Shown here in pieces: positions 7,342-14,973 of a DNA stretch of 26,569 nt. Position numbers and translations under genes: made by a program. The notes beneath the pieces were generated by a model. It was given only the letters and a program-made list of their open reading frames with translations. It ran no database searches and was not told the DNA's origin. Origin of the DNA: Bacteroidales bacterium UBA1208 (GTDB lineage: Bacteria; Bacteroidota; Bacteroidia; Bacteroidales; P3); contig DBXQ01000102.1 in the NCBI GenBank assembly GCA_002309955.1, forward strand, positions 1-26,569, in the 5' to 3' direction. The first letter of the stretch is position 1, and each line of letters starts with the position of its first letter.

Positions 7342-8157
7342 CTATGAATTTTTGATTATTGCCTGAAAACGCATGATTATTTGTTTCATGTCGTCGGGTA
7401 AGAGATTCCATGTTTGAGACAGGATTGAGTCAGGGATGGTGCCGTAGTAAGCTTCGGCAATGGAGCCTGCGATGGCAGCCTGAGTGTCGGCATCGCCTCC
7501 GAGGGAGATGGCATTGCGAATGGCGTCCTCGTAGCTGGTGCTTTCAAGAAAACAAATGATGGCTTCAGGGACGGACTCTTGGCAAGAGCTGCGGAATCCA
7601 TACTTGGGACGGATGTCGGACAGTGTTTGTGAGAGATTGTAGGAGAACTGAGACTGGATAAAGTCTTTGATTTCATCTTTACCATGGCCTGTACGAGCCA
7701 GGAAAACGGCTGCTGCTGTGGCTTGCGCTCCTTTGATGCCCTCAGGGTGGTTGTGGGTGACAGAAGCACTCTGGGAGGCGGATTCGAGTACTTGCGGAAG
7801 CGTTTGACATACCCAAGCCACAGGACTGACCCGCATGGCAGAGCCGTTGCCGTAGCTGCCATAGGGAAGCTCTTGGTTTTCGAAAAGCCATGTGCGGAAT
7901 TTGTGACCGTATCCGGCATTGGGGTGTTGTTGCCCCAGTTGGTGCATACTCTTGGTCAGGGAATGATTGTCAGGGTCAATCAACCACAACATGTTGGCCA
8001 CAGTCATGACGGAATCATCGGTGGGATGGGACCCTTGTGGGAACAGATTGAACTGTTTGCGTTTGATGCGATGGAATTCGTATGTGCTGCCGATAGTGTC
8101 ACCACAGACGGCTCCCATGCAGCGGAGATTGGAGGGGAGTGGGGTAGTGGCTGGCAT
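7342..8157 (-). CDS. ADP-ribosylglycohydrolase family protein
   Basis: The protein belongs to the DraG/ARH fold, whose members remove ADP-ribose from modified proteins or hydrolyse related N- or O-glycosidic bonds. Both magnesium sites are visible: TDDS at residues 46-49 and GGDADT at 220-225. The helix motif 'THNHPEGIKGA' near 134 is also present. At 271 residues it is a single compact domain without a signal peptide. Its ATG overlaps the stop of the TonB-receptor gene by one base (TAATG), so it is probably translationally coupled to that gene. The core homology begins at about residue 14 ('MGAVCGD'), so an internal start is possible, but the tight coupling supports the longer form. The substrate cannot be inferred. 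Confidence 0.9.
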   Translation of the reverse strand: MPATTPLPSNLRCMGAVCGDTIGSTYEFHRIKRKQFNLFPQGSHPTDDSVMTVANMLWLIDPDNHSLTKSMHQLGQQHPNAGYGHKFRTWLFENQELPYGSYGNGSAMRVSPVAWVCQTLPQVLESASQSASVTHNHPEGIKGAQATAAAVFLARTGHGKDEIKDFIQSQFSYNLSQTLSDIRPKYGFRSSCQESVPEAIICFLESTSYEDAIRNAISLGGDADTQAAIAGSIAEAYYGTIPDSILSQTWNLLPDDMKQIIMRFQAIIKNS

Positions 8158-10472
8158 TAGAAGCGGAAATTAAGACCGGTGGACCACATGATGGGAAGCT
8201 GGTCAACGCGGTTGAAGGTAAGACGGTCGAAATAGAAGATGTTGTTACGATTATAGACGTTGGTAACGCTGACGTTGATTTCGAGAATGGATCTTTTCCC
8301 GACAGAGAATTTGCGTTTTCCGCTGATGTCTAAACGATGGTAGGAGGGTAGACGTCCGGCATAAAGATCGCCATAGACAACGCCGTATTCGCCATTGACA
8401 CGGGTATAGTCGGTGGTGATATCGTCGCGGAAGGCAATCTCTTCATACATGCCTTGGGTTTGGGTATAGGGGAACCCACTGCCATAGCTCCAACGGCCAC
8501 TGATTTCCCATTGGTTTTGCTCGCCAAGGCGAACGGTGGTAAGTAGGTTGATGGTGTGGCGTCGGTCATAGTGGGGAGTATAGGTTTGGATCTCATCGGT
8601 GCGGAAGACCCATCCCAAGGAATAGGTAGCCCAAACGTATAGCCAGTCAATATCGTAGCAAAGACTGAAGTCGACGCCATAAGCCTTGCCTTTCTCGATT
8701 ATGTAGTCGGTGAGAAGGTATTCAGGCTTCTCGTAGGCACCGCCGGGACGATAGGCTGGGTCATCGGGATCGAACATTTTGTTGCGGTTGGCATTTAGTA
8801 GTTGGCTGAAGTTTTTGAAATAAAACTCACAGTTGGTTGTGAGGTGTTCAGCAAAGTCGTATTCGACACCAACGATGAGGTGTTGTGCTTTCTGCAGGGA
8901 GTTGCCGACGGGGTTGTTCAGAAATGTATTGGGTTTCTTTAGGTCAGGGCAGCCAGTTAGGATTCCATTGAAAAGGTTGACAATGTCGTTGTCGGAGCGG
9001 GAGTCAAGAAAAATCTGGCTGTAAATGCCGCTGGCCATTTTAAAACGGAGTACATCTGTGGCATTGAATTTGGCTGAAATTCGTGGCTCGAAACTTCCGG
9101 CGTTGAAAGCATTGTAGTATATGTATCGGACACCCGGGTCAATAAGCCATTTCCCGGTAGCTATCTTGTAGGTTATATAGCCCGACAGGCTGAAAGTGTT
9201 TTGGTCTTGTGTAATGTCAAGGCCGTAAGGGTTGAAGTAGAGGTAGTTTGTGGCAAAGCCTTCGAAAGCCAGACCATAGCGCAATCGGTTTGTCCCGATG
9301 AAGTTAGTGATATCCAACCCCATGTTGTAGCCGTTGATGCCGCTGTGGTTATTGTGTCCAGAAGCGTCGTGGAAGTTAATGAGATAGTCTGAGTAGGCGA
9401 CGTGTCCTTCTAAGATTGAACTGGAGCCGGTGACAAGCATGAAATTGGTTCCGACACCGTAGTTCAGCCAGTGGTAATCGGCAAGGGTTTGGTAGCCGTT
9501 GACTTGGTCGTCGAAACGGAATCCAAAGAGATTGATTTTGCTTCCCGAGCCTGAATTGATGGAAAGTTTTCCATACAGGTCAGTAAAGTCGAAAGGCAAG
9601 GACTGTTTGAGGTAGGGGTAGACGACATTAGATGATTTAGACAGAAAAGAGTTTTTGGCGGAAAAGAGGTATGTGACGGTGGAAGGGTCGCCGGCTTTCT
9701 CTTTTTTCAAGGGACCTTCCAGTACAATATTGGCACCAAAGGTGTTGAGACCTAATTTGCCGGAATGGCGTTTCTTGTTACCGTCGCGGGTGGTGATGTC
9801 CATCACTGACGAGAGACGGCCGCCGTATTCGGCACCAAACCCACCGCTATATATGTCGGCATTGAGGATAATGTCGGTTTCGAAAATGGAATACAATCCA
9901 ATGGAGTGGAAAGGATTATAAACAATAAGCCCATCGAGCAGACACAGATTTTGAATCATCGAGCCACCACGTATGTAGAGTTGTCCGCCCTGGTCGCCAG
10001 TAGAGCTGATGCCAGGAAGTACCTGTAGGTATTGTGCCAAGTCGGTTGTTCCGCCAATGGCAGGCATTTGTTGTATCTGAGTGGCGGAGATTTTTTCCAC
10101 TGACACCTGAGTCTGTATCTTTCTTTCCTCAATACGGTTGTCTGTGACGGTCACGTCGGCAAGGGTTTTGGCTTCAGATTCCAAAACGATGTTCTTTACC
10201 AAAGTCTGGCCTTTATTCAGTGTGATTTGTTCACGATACTCCTTATAACCTACAAAGCGAACCCTAAGGGTGTATTCGCCAGCTGGCATTTTGTTGATAA
10301 GGTAGAAGCCGTTCAGGTCGGTGGCAACACCATAGCGGGTGCCGTCCAATACGACATTGGCAAAGGGGATGGCCTCGCCTGTTTCACTGTCGGTGAGTGT
10401 GCCTTTCACCGTCTGGGCCATAATGGGTGACAGACCGAGGGTCATGAGAAGGAGGATAAGGACTCGTTTCAT
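8157..10472 (-). CDS. TonB-dependent outer-membrane receptor with carboxypeptidase-like N-terminal domain
   Basis: An outer-membrane importer energised by TonB. The order of parts is: signal peptide ending near residue 19 (PIMA|Q); a carboxypeptidase-regulatory-like beta domain at about 20-105 ('VKGTLTDSETGEAIPFANV', 'GEYTLRVRFVGY'); a plug domain from about 105 ('LADVTVTD', 'LPGISSTGDQGGQLYIRGG'); and a 22-strand-type barrel to residue 771 ending in the aromatic 'NFRF' expected for BAM insertion. No SusD-like gene is adjacent, so it is not a classic polysaccharide-utilisation pair. The substrate is unknown. It follows holA by 50 bases on the same strand and overlaps the downstream ADP-ribosylglycohydrolase gene by one base. 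Confidence 0.93.
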   Translation of the reverse strand: MKRVLILLLMTLGLSPIMAQTVKGTLTDSETGEAIPFANVVLDGTRYGVATDLNGFYLINKMPAGEYTLRVRFVGYKEYREQITLNKGQTLVKNIVLESEAKTLADVTVTDNRIEERKIQTQVSVEKISATQIQQMPAIGGTTDLAQYLQVLPGISSTGDQGGQLYIRGGSMIQNLCLLDGLIVYNPFHSIGLYSIFETDIILNADIYSGGFGAEYGGRLSSVMDITTRDGNKKRHSGKLGLNTFGANIVLEGPLKKEKAGDPSTVTYLFSAKNSFLSKSSNVVYPYLKQSLPFDFTDLYGKLSINSGSGSKINLFGFRFDDQVNGYQTLADYHWLNYGVGTNFMLVTGSSSILEGHVAYSDYLINFHDASGHNNHSGINGYNMGLDITNFIGTNRLRYGLAFEGFATNYLYFNPYGLDITQDQNTFSLSGYITYKIATGKWLIDPGVRYIYYNAFNAGSFEPRISAKFNATDVLRFKMASGIYSQIFLDSRSDNDIVNLFNGILTGCPDLKKPNTFLNNPVGNSLQKAQHLIVGVEYDFAEHLTTNCEFYFKNFSQLLNANRNKMFDPDDPAYRPGGAYEKPEYLLTDYIIEKGKAYGVDFSLCYDIDWLYVWATYSLGWVFRTDEIQTYTPHYDRRHTINLLTTVRLGEQNQWEISGRWSYGSGFPYTQTQGMYEEIAFRDDITTDYTRVNGEYGVVYGDLYAGRLPSYHRLDISGKRKFSVGKRSILEINVSVTNVYNRNNIFYFDRLTFNRVDQLPIMWSTGLNFRF

Positions 10473-10522
10473 TCAGATTGCAGATTAAATGTTTTGAAAA
10501 ATATGTGTTATTTGAGTCATTG

Positions 10523-11530
10523 TCAATGGATTATTTTGAAAACCAACTCTTTCAGCAGCTCGCCGTCGGTGATGGTTCCCGTGTTGCGAACGCCTTTTGA
10601 ACGCAGGTCGGCATCGTAGAGATAGCCTATGCAACTGGCTAATTTGCCCAGTGTATAGTTCTGGGCGGCGACGGCATAGTCCTTGACGAAAAAAGGATTC
10701 ACTTTCAATGCAGAGGCTGCTTGGCTTTTGTCGGCCAGTTGATGATAAAGCATTATTTTGATGAAATAGCCGTAAAGCGAAGGTAATACCATCTGGATGG
10801 GGTTGTCCTTGGGATTGGCGGCAAAATGGTTTACAATCCGGTTGCATTGAACAACGTTGCGTCGACCAATGGCACTTTGCAATTCAAACACGTTGTATTC
10901 CTTGCTGATGCCGATATTCTGTTCGATAATGTCCTCATTGATGACATCGCCAGGGTTGAGGGAAATAAAGACTTTCGATAGTTCATTGGCAATCTTGCTC
11001 AAGTCGTTGCCGATATATTCAGCTATGAGGACAGAACCTTTCTGTGTTATAGTATGCCCGTGTTGGTTGACGAACGTTCCTATCCAGTCTGGCACTTGGC
11101 TGTCATAGAGTTTTGCCCGTTCACAAATACAGCCCTTTTCGTTGATGGCTTTGTATGCCTTGGATCTTTTATCGAGTTTTTTATGCCTGTAGCAAAATAC
11201 CAGAAGGGTTTGAGGTAGAGGATGCTGAAGATAGTCTGCCAGCAACTCCCACTCGCGGGTGGGAATGTCTTGCGCTTCTTTCACCAACACCAGTTTTATG
11301 GGCGACATCATAGGAAACTGTTTGGCATACGAAACCACGGTCCGCATGTCGGTCTCCCGGCCATAGAGAATGGTCTGGTCGAAATCACGGAAATCTTCGG
11401 CAATTACATGATGCTCAAAATAGTCAGATACAAGGTCGATATAGTAGTTCTCCTCACCTGTGAGCAAATACACGGGTTGATATTTTGCGGCTTTCAAGTC
11501 TTCGATTAGCTGTTTGTCAGATATGAGCAT
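10523..11530 (-). CDS. holA: DNA polymerase III delta subunit
   Basis: The delta subunit is the clamp-loader wrench that opens the sliding clamp. The 335-residue length and the order of segments fit: an N-terminal AAA+-like domain without a working P-loop ('PVYLLTGEENYYIDLVSDYF'), the 'MMSPIKLVLVKEAQDI' strand, the 'LIAEYIGNDLSKIANELSKV' helical stretch near 180, and the C-terminal 'NPFFVKDYAVAAQNYT' helical collar. It is the first gene of a reverse run with the TonB receptor 50 bases downstream. Sharing a transcript with those genes need not imply a shared function. Confidence 0.93.
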   Translation of the reverse strand: MLISDKQLIEDLKAAKYQPVYLLTGEENYYIDLVSDYFEHHVIAEDFRDFDQTILYGRETDMRTVVSYAKQFPMMSPIKLVLVKEAQDIPTREWELLADYLQHPLPQTLLVFCYRHKKLDKRSKAYKAINEKGCICERAKLYDSQVPDWIGTFVNQHGHTITQKGSVLIAEYIGNDLSKIANELSKVFISLNPGDVINEDIIEQNIGISKEYNVFELQSAIGRRNVVQCNRIVNHFAANPKDNPIQMVLPSLYGYFIKIMLYHQLADKSQAASALKVNPFFVKDYAVAAQNYTLGKLASCIGYLYDADLRSKGVRNTGTITDGELLKELVFKIIH

Positions 11531-11557
11531 GTTTTATATAATGTATAATACAAAATG

Positions 11558-11565
11558 CAAAAATA
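11558..11565 (-). promoter_or_regulatory. Possible -7 element for holA
   Basis: On the minus strand this reads TATTTTTG, which fits TAnnTTTG, about 28 bases before the holA ATG. No TTG lies at the ideal 19-bp spacing. Confidence 0.45.
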
Positions 11566-11647
11566 CAATTTTTTTTTCAATGTGTGTTGCGTTCTTTTGT
11601 AAAAAATGGTTAAAGGATGCTGCCCTACGTCTCTAAATCTTATATAT

Positions 11648-11769
11648 TCGTCACAAAAAGCATGGGATAAAATATAATTTACCTTAATTTCGTCACTCAA
11701 ATAGGCTATTTCGAAACCAAAATTGCCTCATTCTGTCACTTTTTACGGAGAAGGTATTATTTCTGTCAC
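11648..11769. repeat. Four spaced GTCAC repeats between holA and the acyl-CoA synthetase gene
   Basis: GTCAC occurs at 11650, 11692, 11735 and 11765, each preceded by TTC or TTCT. The last two are identical 9-mers, TTCTGTCAC (11731-11739 and 11761-11769), exactly 30 bp apart. The steps are 42, 43 and 30 bp, close to whole helical turns. CAAATAGG (11698-11705) and CCTATTTG (11769-11776) are also inverted copies. This looks like an operator array for an unknown regulator. Confidence 0.45.
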
Positions 11770-11788
11770 CTATTTGGATTGAGATTCT

Positions 11789-11796
11789 TAATTTTG
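11789..11796 (+). promoter_or_regulatory. -7 promoter element of the acyl-CoA synthetase gene
   Basis: TAATTTTG matches TAnnTTTG and lies 28 bases before the ATG at 11824. It also argues against any upstream start codon. The GTCAC repeats end about 20 bases before it, where an activator could act. Confidence 0.55.
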
Positions 11797-11823
11797 CATT
11801 ACCAGTTAAACAATAATTCTATT

Positions 11824-13596
11824 ATGAAAGAACCCAAAAGATTATTTGATTTGATGGATCGAAGAAGGGAACTCTGCCCGGAACGACCCGTATTTGCTAA
11901 TAAAAAGAATGGTCATTGGGAAGAACACACAATTGATGAATACTTCGAAAAGTCAAGCCTGCTGAGCTATGCCTTTATGCACATGGGTGTGCAGCGTGGC
12001 GAGAATATTGCTTTGATTTCCACAGGTCGTCCTGAATGGAATTACGTGGACATGGGTGTTCAGATGATGGGTGCTGTTCTTCTTCCTATTTATCCTACTA
12101 TCAGTGAGAGCGAGTATCTCTACATCCTCAGCCATGCCGAGGTACGGTATATCATTGTAGAAGGCGACTCCCTATATAAGAAAATCAGTTCAATCCGTTC
12201 ACAAGTACCCACGCTACAAGAGGTATACACAATACTGCCTGTCGAGGGGGCTCCCAATATCGAAGGCCTGTATGCTTTGGGCGACAGCCATCGCGACCCC
12301 GAGGGTCTGCAGGCTATCAAAGACTCGATTACCACCGATGATGTGGCCACAATGATATATACAAGCGGTTCTACAGGTACGCCCAAGGGTGTGATGCTCG
12401 CCCATAGGGGAATTATCCTCAATGTGCTTGGAATCAAAGACTCGCCGGGGAAGACATGGACACGAGCCCTCAGCTGGATGCCGCTATGCCATATCTACGA
12501 ACGCATGATGAATTACCTCTACCAGTATCTCTGCATGGAGACTTTCTATGCCGAAAGCATCGCCAAGGTCGCCGAGAACGCGCAAGAGGTTAACCCATAC
12601 ATGATGGCTGCTGTGCCGCGCTTTATCGAAAAGATGTACGACAAGGTGTTCCGCAAAGGTGAAAAACTCACAGGCTTCAAGAAAAAGGTTTTCGACTGGG
12701 CTCTCGATTTGGGCTTCCAGTATGAACTCAACGATAAGAAAAGGACGCTCTGGTACAATATGCGACATGCTGTGGCCGACAAACTTGTTTACAGCGAGAT
12801 TCGCCATGCATTGGGTGATAATTTCCACATGCTTGTTTCGGGCGGAGCCTCTATTCAGCCCCGTCTCACCCGCTTTTTCAGTGCTGTTGGACTCGACCTT
12901 TACGAGGGCTACGGACTCACCGAGTGCTCCCCTTTAGTGGCAGTCACAAACACCTATGCAGAGGAAGGTCGCAAGGTGGGGTCTGTCGGATTTGTGCTGC
13001 CGGGCATAGAGGTTCGTTTCGATCCTGACACAAATGAGATTATTTGCCGTGGCGGCAACGTTATGAAGGGCTACTACAAGGCACCCGACTTGACTGCGGA
13101 GGCCATAGATGACCAAGGCTGGTTCCACACTGGCGATACGGGATATCTCGACAGCGGCGGCTACCTCTTCTTGACAGGTCGCACAAAGAACATGTTCAAG
13201 ACCTCAATGGGCAAGTTCGTCAATCCCGAAGTGATAGAGGAACGTTTCAAAGAGTCCGCCTTTATCTTGGACATGATGGTTATAGGCGAAGGTGAAAAGT
13301 TTGCAGCGGCTATCATCGCCCCCGATTTCGACATGCTGAAAGACTGGTGTGTACGCCACGGTGTCAAAGCTCAGACCCGTGAAGAGATGGTTGCTGACAA
13401 AACGGTGCAAGAGCGTTTCCAGCGAGTGGTTGACAAGTATAATTCCACTTTAAGCAATTATGAGCAGGTGAAGCGTTTCCGCTTGGTTACCGAAGTGTGG
13501 AGTACAGACAACCAATTCCTTACCCCGACACTTAAGATAAAGCGCAACAACATTGTCGCTTTCTATAAATCGGTCATCGCAGAGCTGTTTGTTTAA
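11824..13596 (+). CDS. AMP-dependent long-chain acyl-CoA synthetase
   Basis: The enzyme activates fatty acids to acyl-CoA through an acyl-adenylate. The 590 residues match the bacterial long-chain (FadD15/ACSL-like) branch. The ATP-binding loop 'YTSGSTGTPKG' lies near residues 178-188, 'YGLTECSPL' near 362, and the 'GWFHTGDTGYLD' hinge region near 435-446. The C-terminal 'LKIKRNNI' carries the usual catalytic Lys region. There is no signal peptide, so it is cytoplasmic or peripherally membrane-bound. The start at 11824 was chosen because the -7 element at 11789-11796 lies upstream of it and because MKEPKRLFDLMDRR fits the family. The gene is transcribed alone: its own control region lies in front and a strong hairpin follows. 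Confidence 0.93.
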   Translation: MKEPKRLFDLMDRRRELCPERPVFANKKNGHWEEHTIDEYFEKSSLLSYAFMHMGVQRGENIALISTGRPEWNYVDMGVQMMGAVLLPIYPTISESEYLYILSHAEVRYIIVEGDSLYKKISSIRSQVPTLQEVYTILPVEGAPNIEGLYALGDSHRDPEGLQAIKDSITTDDVATMIYTSGSTGTPKGVMLAHRGIILNVLGIKDSPGKTWTRALSWMPLCHIYERMMNYLYQYLCMETFYAESIAKVAENAQEVNPYMMAAVPRFIEKMYDKVFRKGEKLTGFKKKVFDWALDLGFQYELNDKKRTLWYNMRHAVADKLVYSEIRHALGDNFHMLVSGGASIQPRLTRFFSAVGLDLYEGYGLTECSPLVAVTNTYAEEGRKVGSVGFVLPGIEVRFDPDTNEIICRGGNVMKGYYKAPDLTAEAIDDQGWFHTGDTGYLDSGGYLFLTGRTKNMFKTSMGKFVNPEVIEERFKESAFILDMMVIGEGEKFAAAIIAPDFDMLKDWCVRHGVKAQTREEMVADKTVQERFQRVVDKYNSTLSNYEQVKRFRLVTEVWSTDNQFLTPTLKIKRNNIVAFYKSVIAELFV

Positions 13597-13621
13597 AACT
13601 GGCAGGCCTGCCCTAAGTAAT

Positions 13622-13660
13622 AACCGCCTGTTTCCATCGTGGAAGCAGGCGGTTTTCTTC
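13622..13660 (+). terminator. Terminator after the acyl-CoA synthetase gene
   Basis: AACCGCCTGTTTCC (13622-13635) pairs with GGAAGCAGGCGGTT (13641-13654) across a 5-base loop, with a single G-T wobble, followed by TTCTTC. It separates this gene from the convergent peptidase gene that ends at 13666 and may serve both. Confidence 0.85.
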
Positions 13661-13665
13661 ATTGC

Positions 13666-14274
13666 CTATGTCGTTATGCGTCGCAGCGAATGCAGGCGGT
13701 GGGTAAGCGTCATTGTGTCGCTATTCAGAATGCCTTCGGGTGTCATTGTGTCGATACGCACCTGTCCTGAAGCGTGGATAATGCGGCCTTGACCCATATA
13801 GATTCCTACATGTATGATGCGGCCCTGCTCATTGTGAAAGAAACATAAATCGTCGCGTTGCGCTTTGTCGAGACTTGGGACAGGGAAACCCTGTGTAATC
13901 TGCTGCGAAGCGTCGCGTAGCAAACGTTGTCCGCATGCCCTGAAACAGACCTGTGTCAGTCCCGAACAGTCAATGCCCATCACACAACGGCCACCCCAAA
14001 GGTAGGGTGCATCAAGGTATTGCCGTTCTGCCACCGAGGCAGGACTCGTTTCGTTGCCAGCACGCATGTTCGGTTCACCGTCGAAAGGACGCCACTGCTT
14101 GTTGTCCACCCAGCCCTCGTAGCCGTCCCAGTCGCACTTGACGAGCGACCACTTATCCTGTCGCTCCAAAATGGTAAAAGTATCGCCTTGCAGCAGTTGG
14201 TTCACCATCTCGGCACGGTCGGATGGCTCGCGGCGCATGGCAACGGCGGATAGAAAACAAATGGCTCTTGTCAT
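13666..14274 (-). CDS. NlpC/P60 family peptidase with SH3-like domain (YkfC-like)
   Basis: Probably cleaves gamma-D-glutamyl bonds in cell-wall peptides, as YkfC-type enzymes do during murein recycling. Counting from the ATG at 14274, residues about 4-62 form a bacterial SH3-like domain ('REPSDRAEMVNQLLQGD', 'GYEGWVD'). The NlpC/P60 domain follows, with catalytic Cys 103 in 'GIDCSG', His 155 in 'IIHVGIY' and His 167 in 'IIHASG'. At 202 residues it is shorter than many YkfC proteins. I chose the ATG at 14274 because the only longer reading starts with TTG at 14331 and overlaps the upstream gene. There is no signal peptide, which fits a cytoplasmic recycling role. It follows the DUF4294 gene by 37 bases. 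Confidence 0.88.
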   Translation of the reverse strand: MTRAICFLSAVAMRREPSDRAEMVNQLLQGDTFTILERQDKWSLVKCDWDGYEGWVDNKQWRPFDGEPNMRAGNETSPASVAERQYLDAPYLWGGRCVMGIDCSGLTQVCFRACGQRLLRDASQQITQGFPVPSLDKAQRDDLCFFHNEQGRIIHVGIYMGQGRIIHASGQVRIDTMTPEGILNSDTMTLTHRLHSLRRITT

Positions 14275-14311
14275 AATGGTATTGGAAAGTGGATGGAATA
14301 GGGTTTCAGGG

Positions 14312-14920
14312 TTATAGATAGCCGTGTTCAACAGAAATCACGATGCGCTCAATGAGGTTGTCGTCCTTGTTGTTTTTGGGGTCGTAGGATGCCTTGAGAT
14401 TGTAACCGAACAGGCGGGCAAACGCCTGATAGAATCCGGCACGCAGTTTCCCCCTTAACTCGTCGACCAACATGTAAGAAGTGCGACCCGTTTCGCGGTC
14501 GATTAGTTTCAGCAAGACCTTGCCTTGCGAGATGGTGCATTCTTTCAGTTCATCGCTGAAATCGGCCAGCAAAGTCTTCTCTGCCGCTTTGATTGCGGCC
14601 TTGCGTTGACGTTTGGGCAGGTCGGCAATCTCTTTCTCCAGTACATCCAGCCGCTGTTTCCCGATCTTGGCATAGGGAAGCATCTTTTTAACGTTGCGTA
14701 TCAGTTTTTGGTTTTTTCTAATCTCAGTTTCGGAGAGCAGTGATGCAGACTCTATAACGTGCACTTCTTTAAGACGATAGTATGGGATAGTGTCGCCCTC
14801 AACGATGATTCCAAAACGCACTTTGCGATCCATTACTATCTGTCCGTTGACAGGTAGCGATGCTGCGGAAAGCAGAAAAAGTAGGGATGCGAAAAAGAAT
14901 CTTTTCATAATAGTCTTCAT
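14312..14920 (-). CDS. DUF4294 family exported protein
   Basis: A 202-residue protein with an N-terminal signal peptide ending near residue 26 (PVNG|Q), so it should be periplasmic or in the outer membrane. The 'GDTIPYYRLKEVHVI' stretch near 45 is typical of the DUF4294 family, which is confined to Bacteroidota as far as I know and has no assigned function. The middle (about 70-125) is rich in Lys, Arg, Glu and Ala and is probably a helical hairpin or coiled coil. The C-terminus ends in 'NLIERIVISVEHGYL'. A second ATG four codons in (14908) would also give a good signal peptide. It is transcribed divergently from the acyltransferase gene and probably together with the NlpC/P60 peptidase gene downstream. 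Confidence 0.8.
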   Translation of the reverse strand: MKTIMKRFFFASLLFLLSAASLPVNGQIVMDRKVRFGIIVEGDTIPYYRLKEVHVIESASLLSETEIRKNQKLIRNVKKMLPYAKIGKQRLDVLEKEIADLPKRQRKAAIKAAEKTLLADFSDELKECTISQGKVLLKLIDRETGRTSYMLVDELRGKLRAGFYQAFARLFGYNLKASYDPKNNKDDNLIERIVISVEHGYL

Positions 14921-14961
14921 ATTTTTTGCTCCAATAACTCAAAAATGTCAAAAATATTTTG

Positions 14962-14969
14962 TACTTTTG
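14962..14969 (+). promoter_or_regulatory. -7 promoter element of the acyltransferase gene
   Basis: TACTTTTG matches TAnnTTTG and ends only four bases before the ATG at 14974. Transcription would therefore begin at or next to the start codon, giving a leaderless or almost leaderless mRNA. Confidence 0.55.
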
Positions 14970-14973
14970 CATC

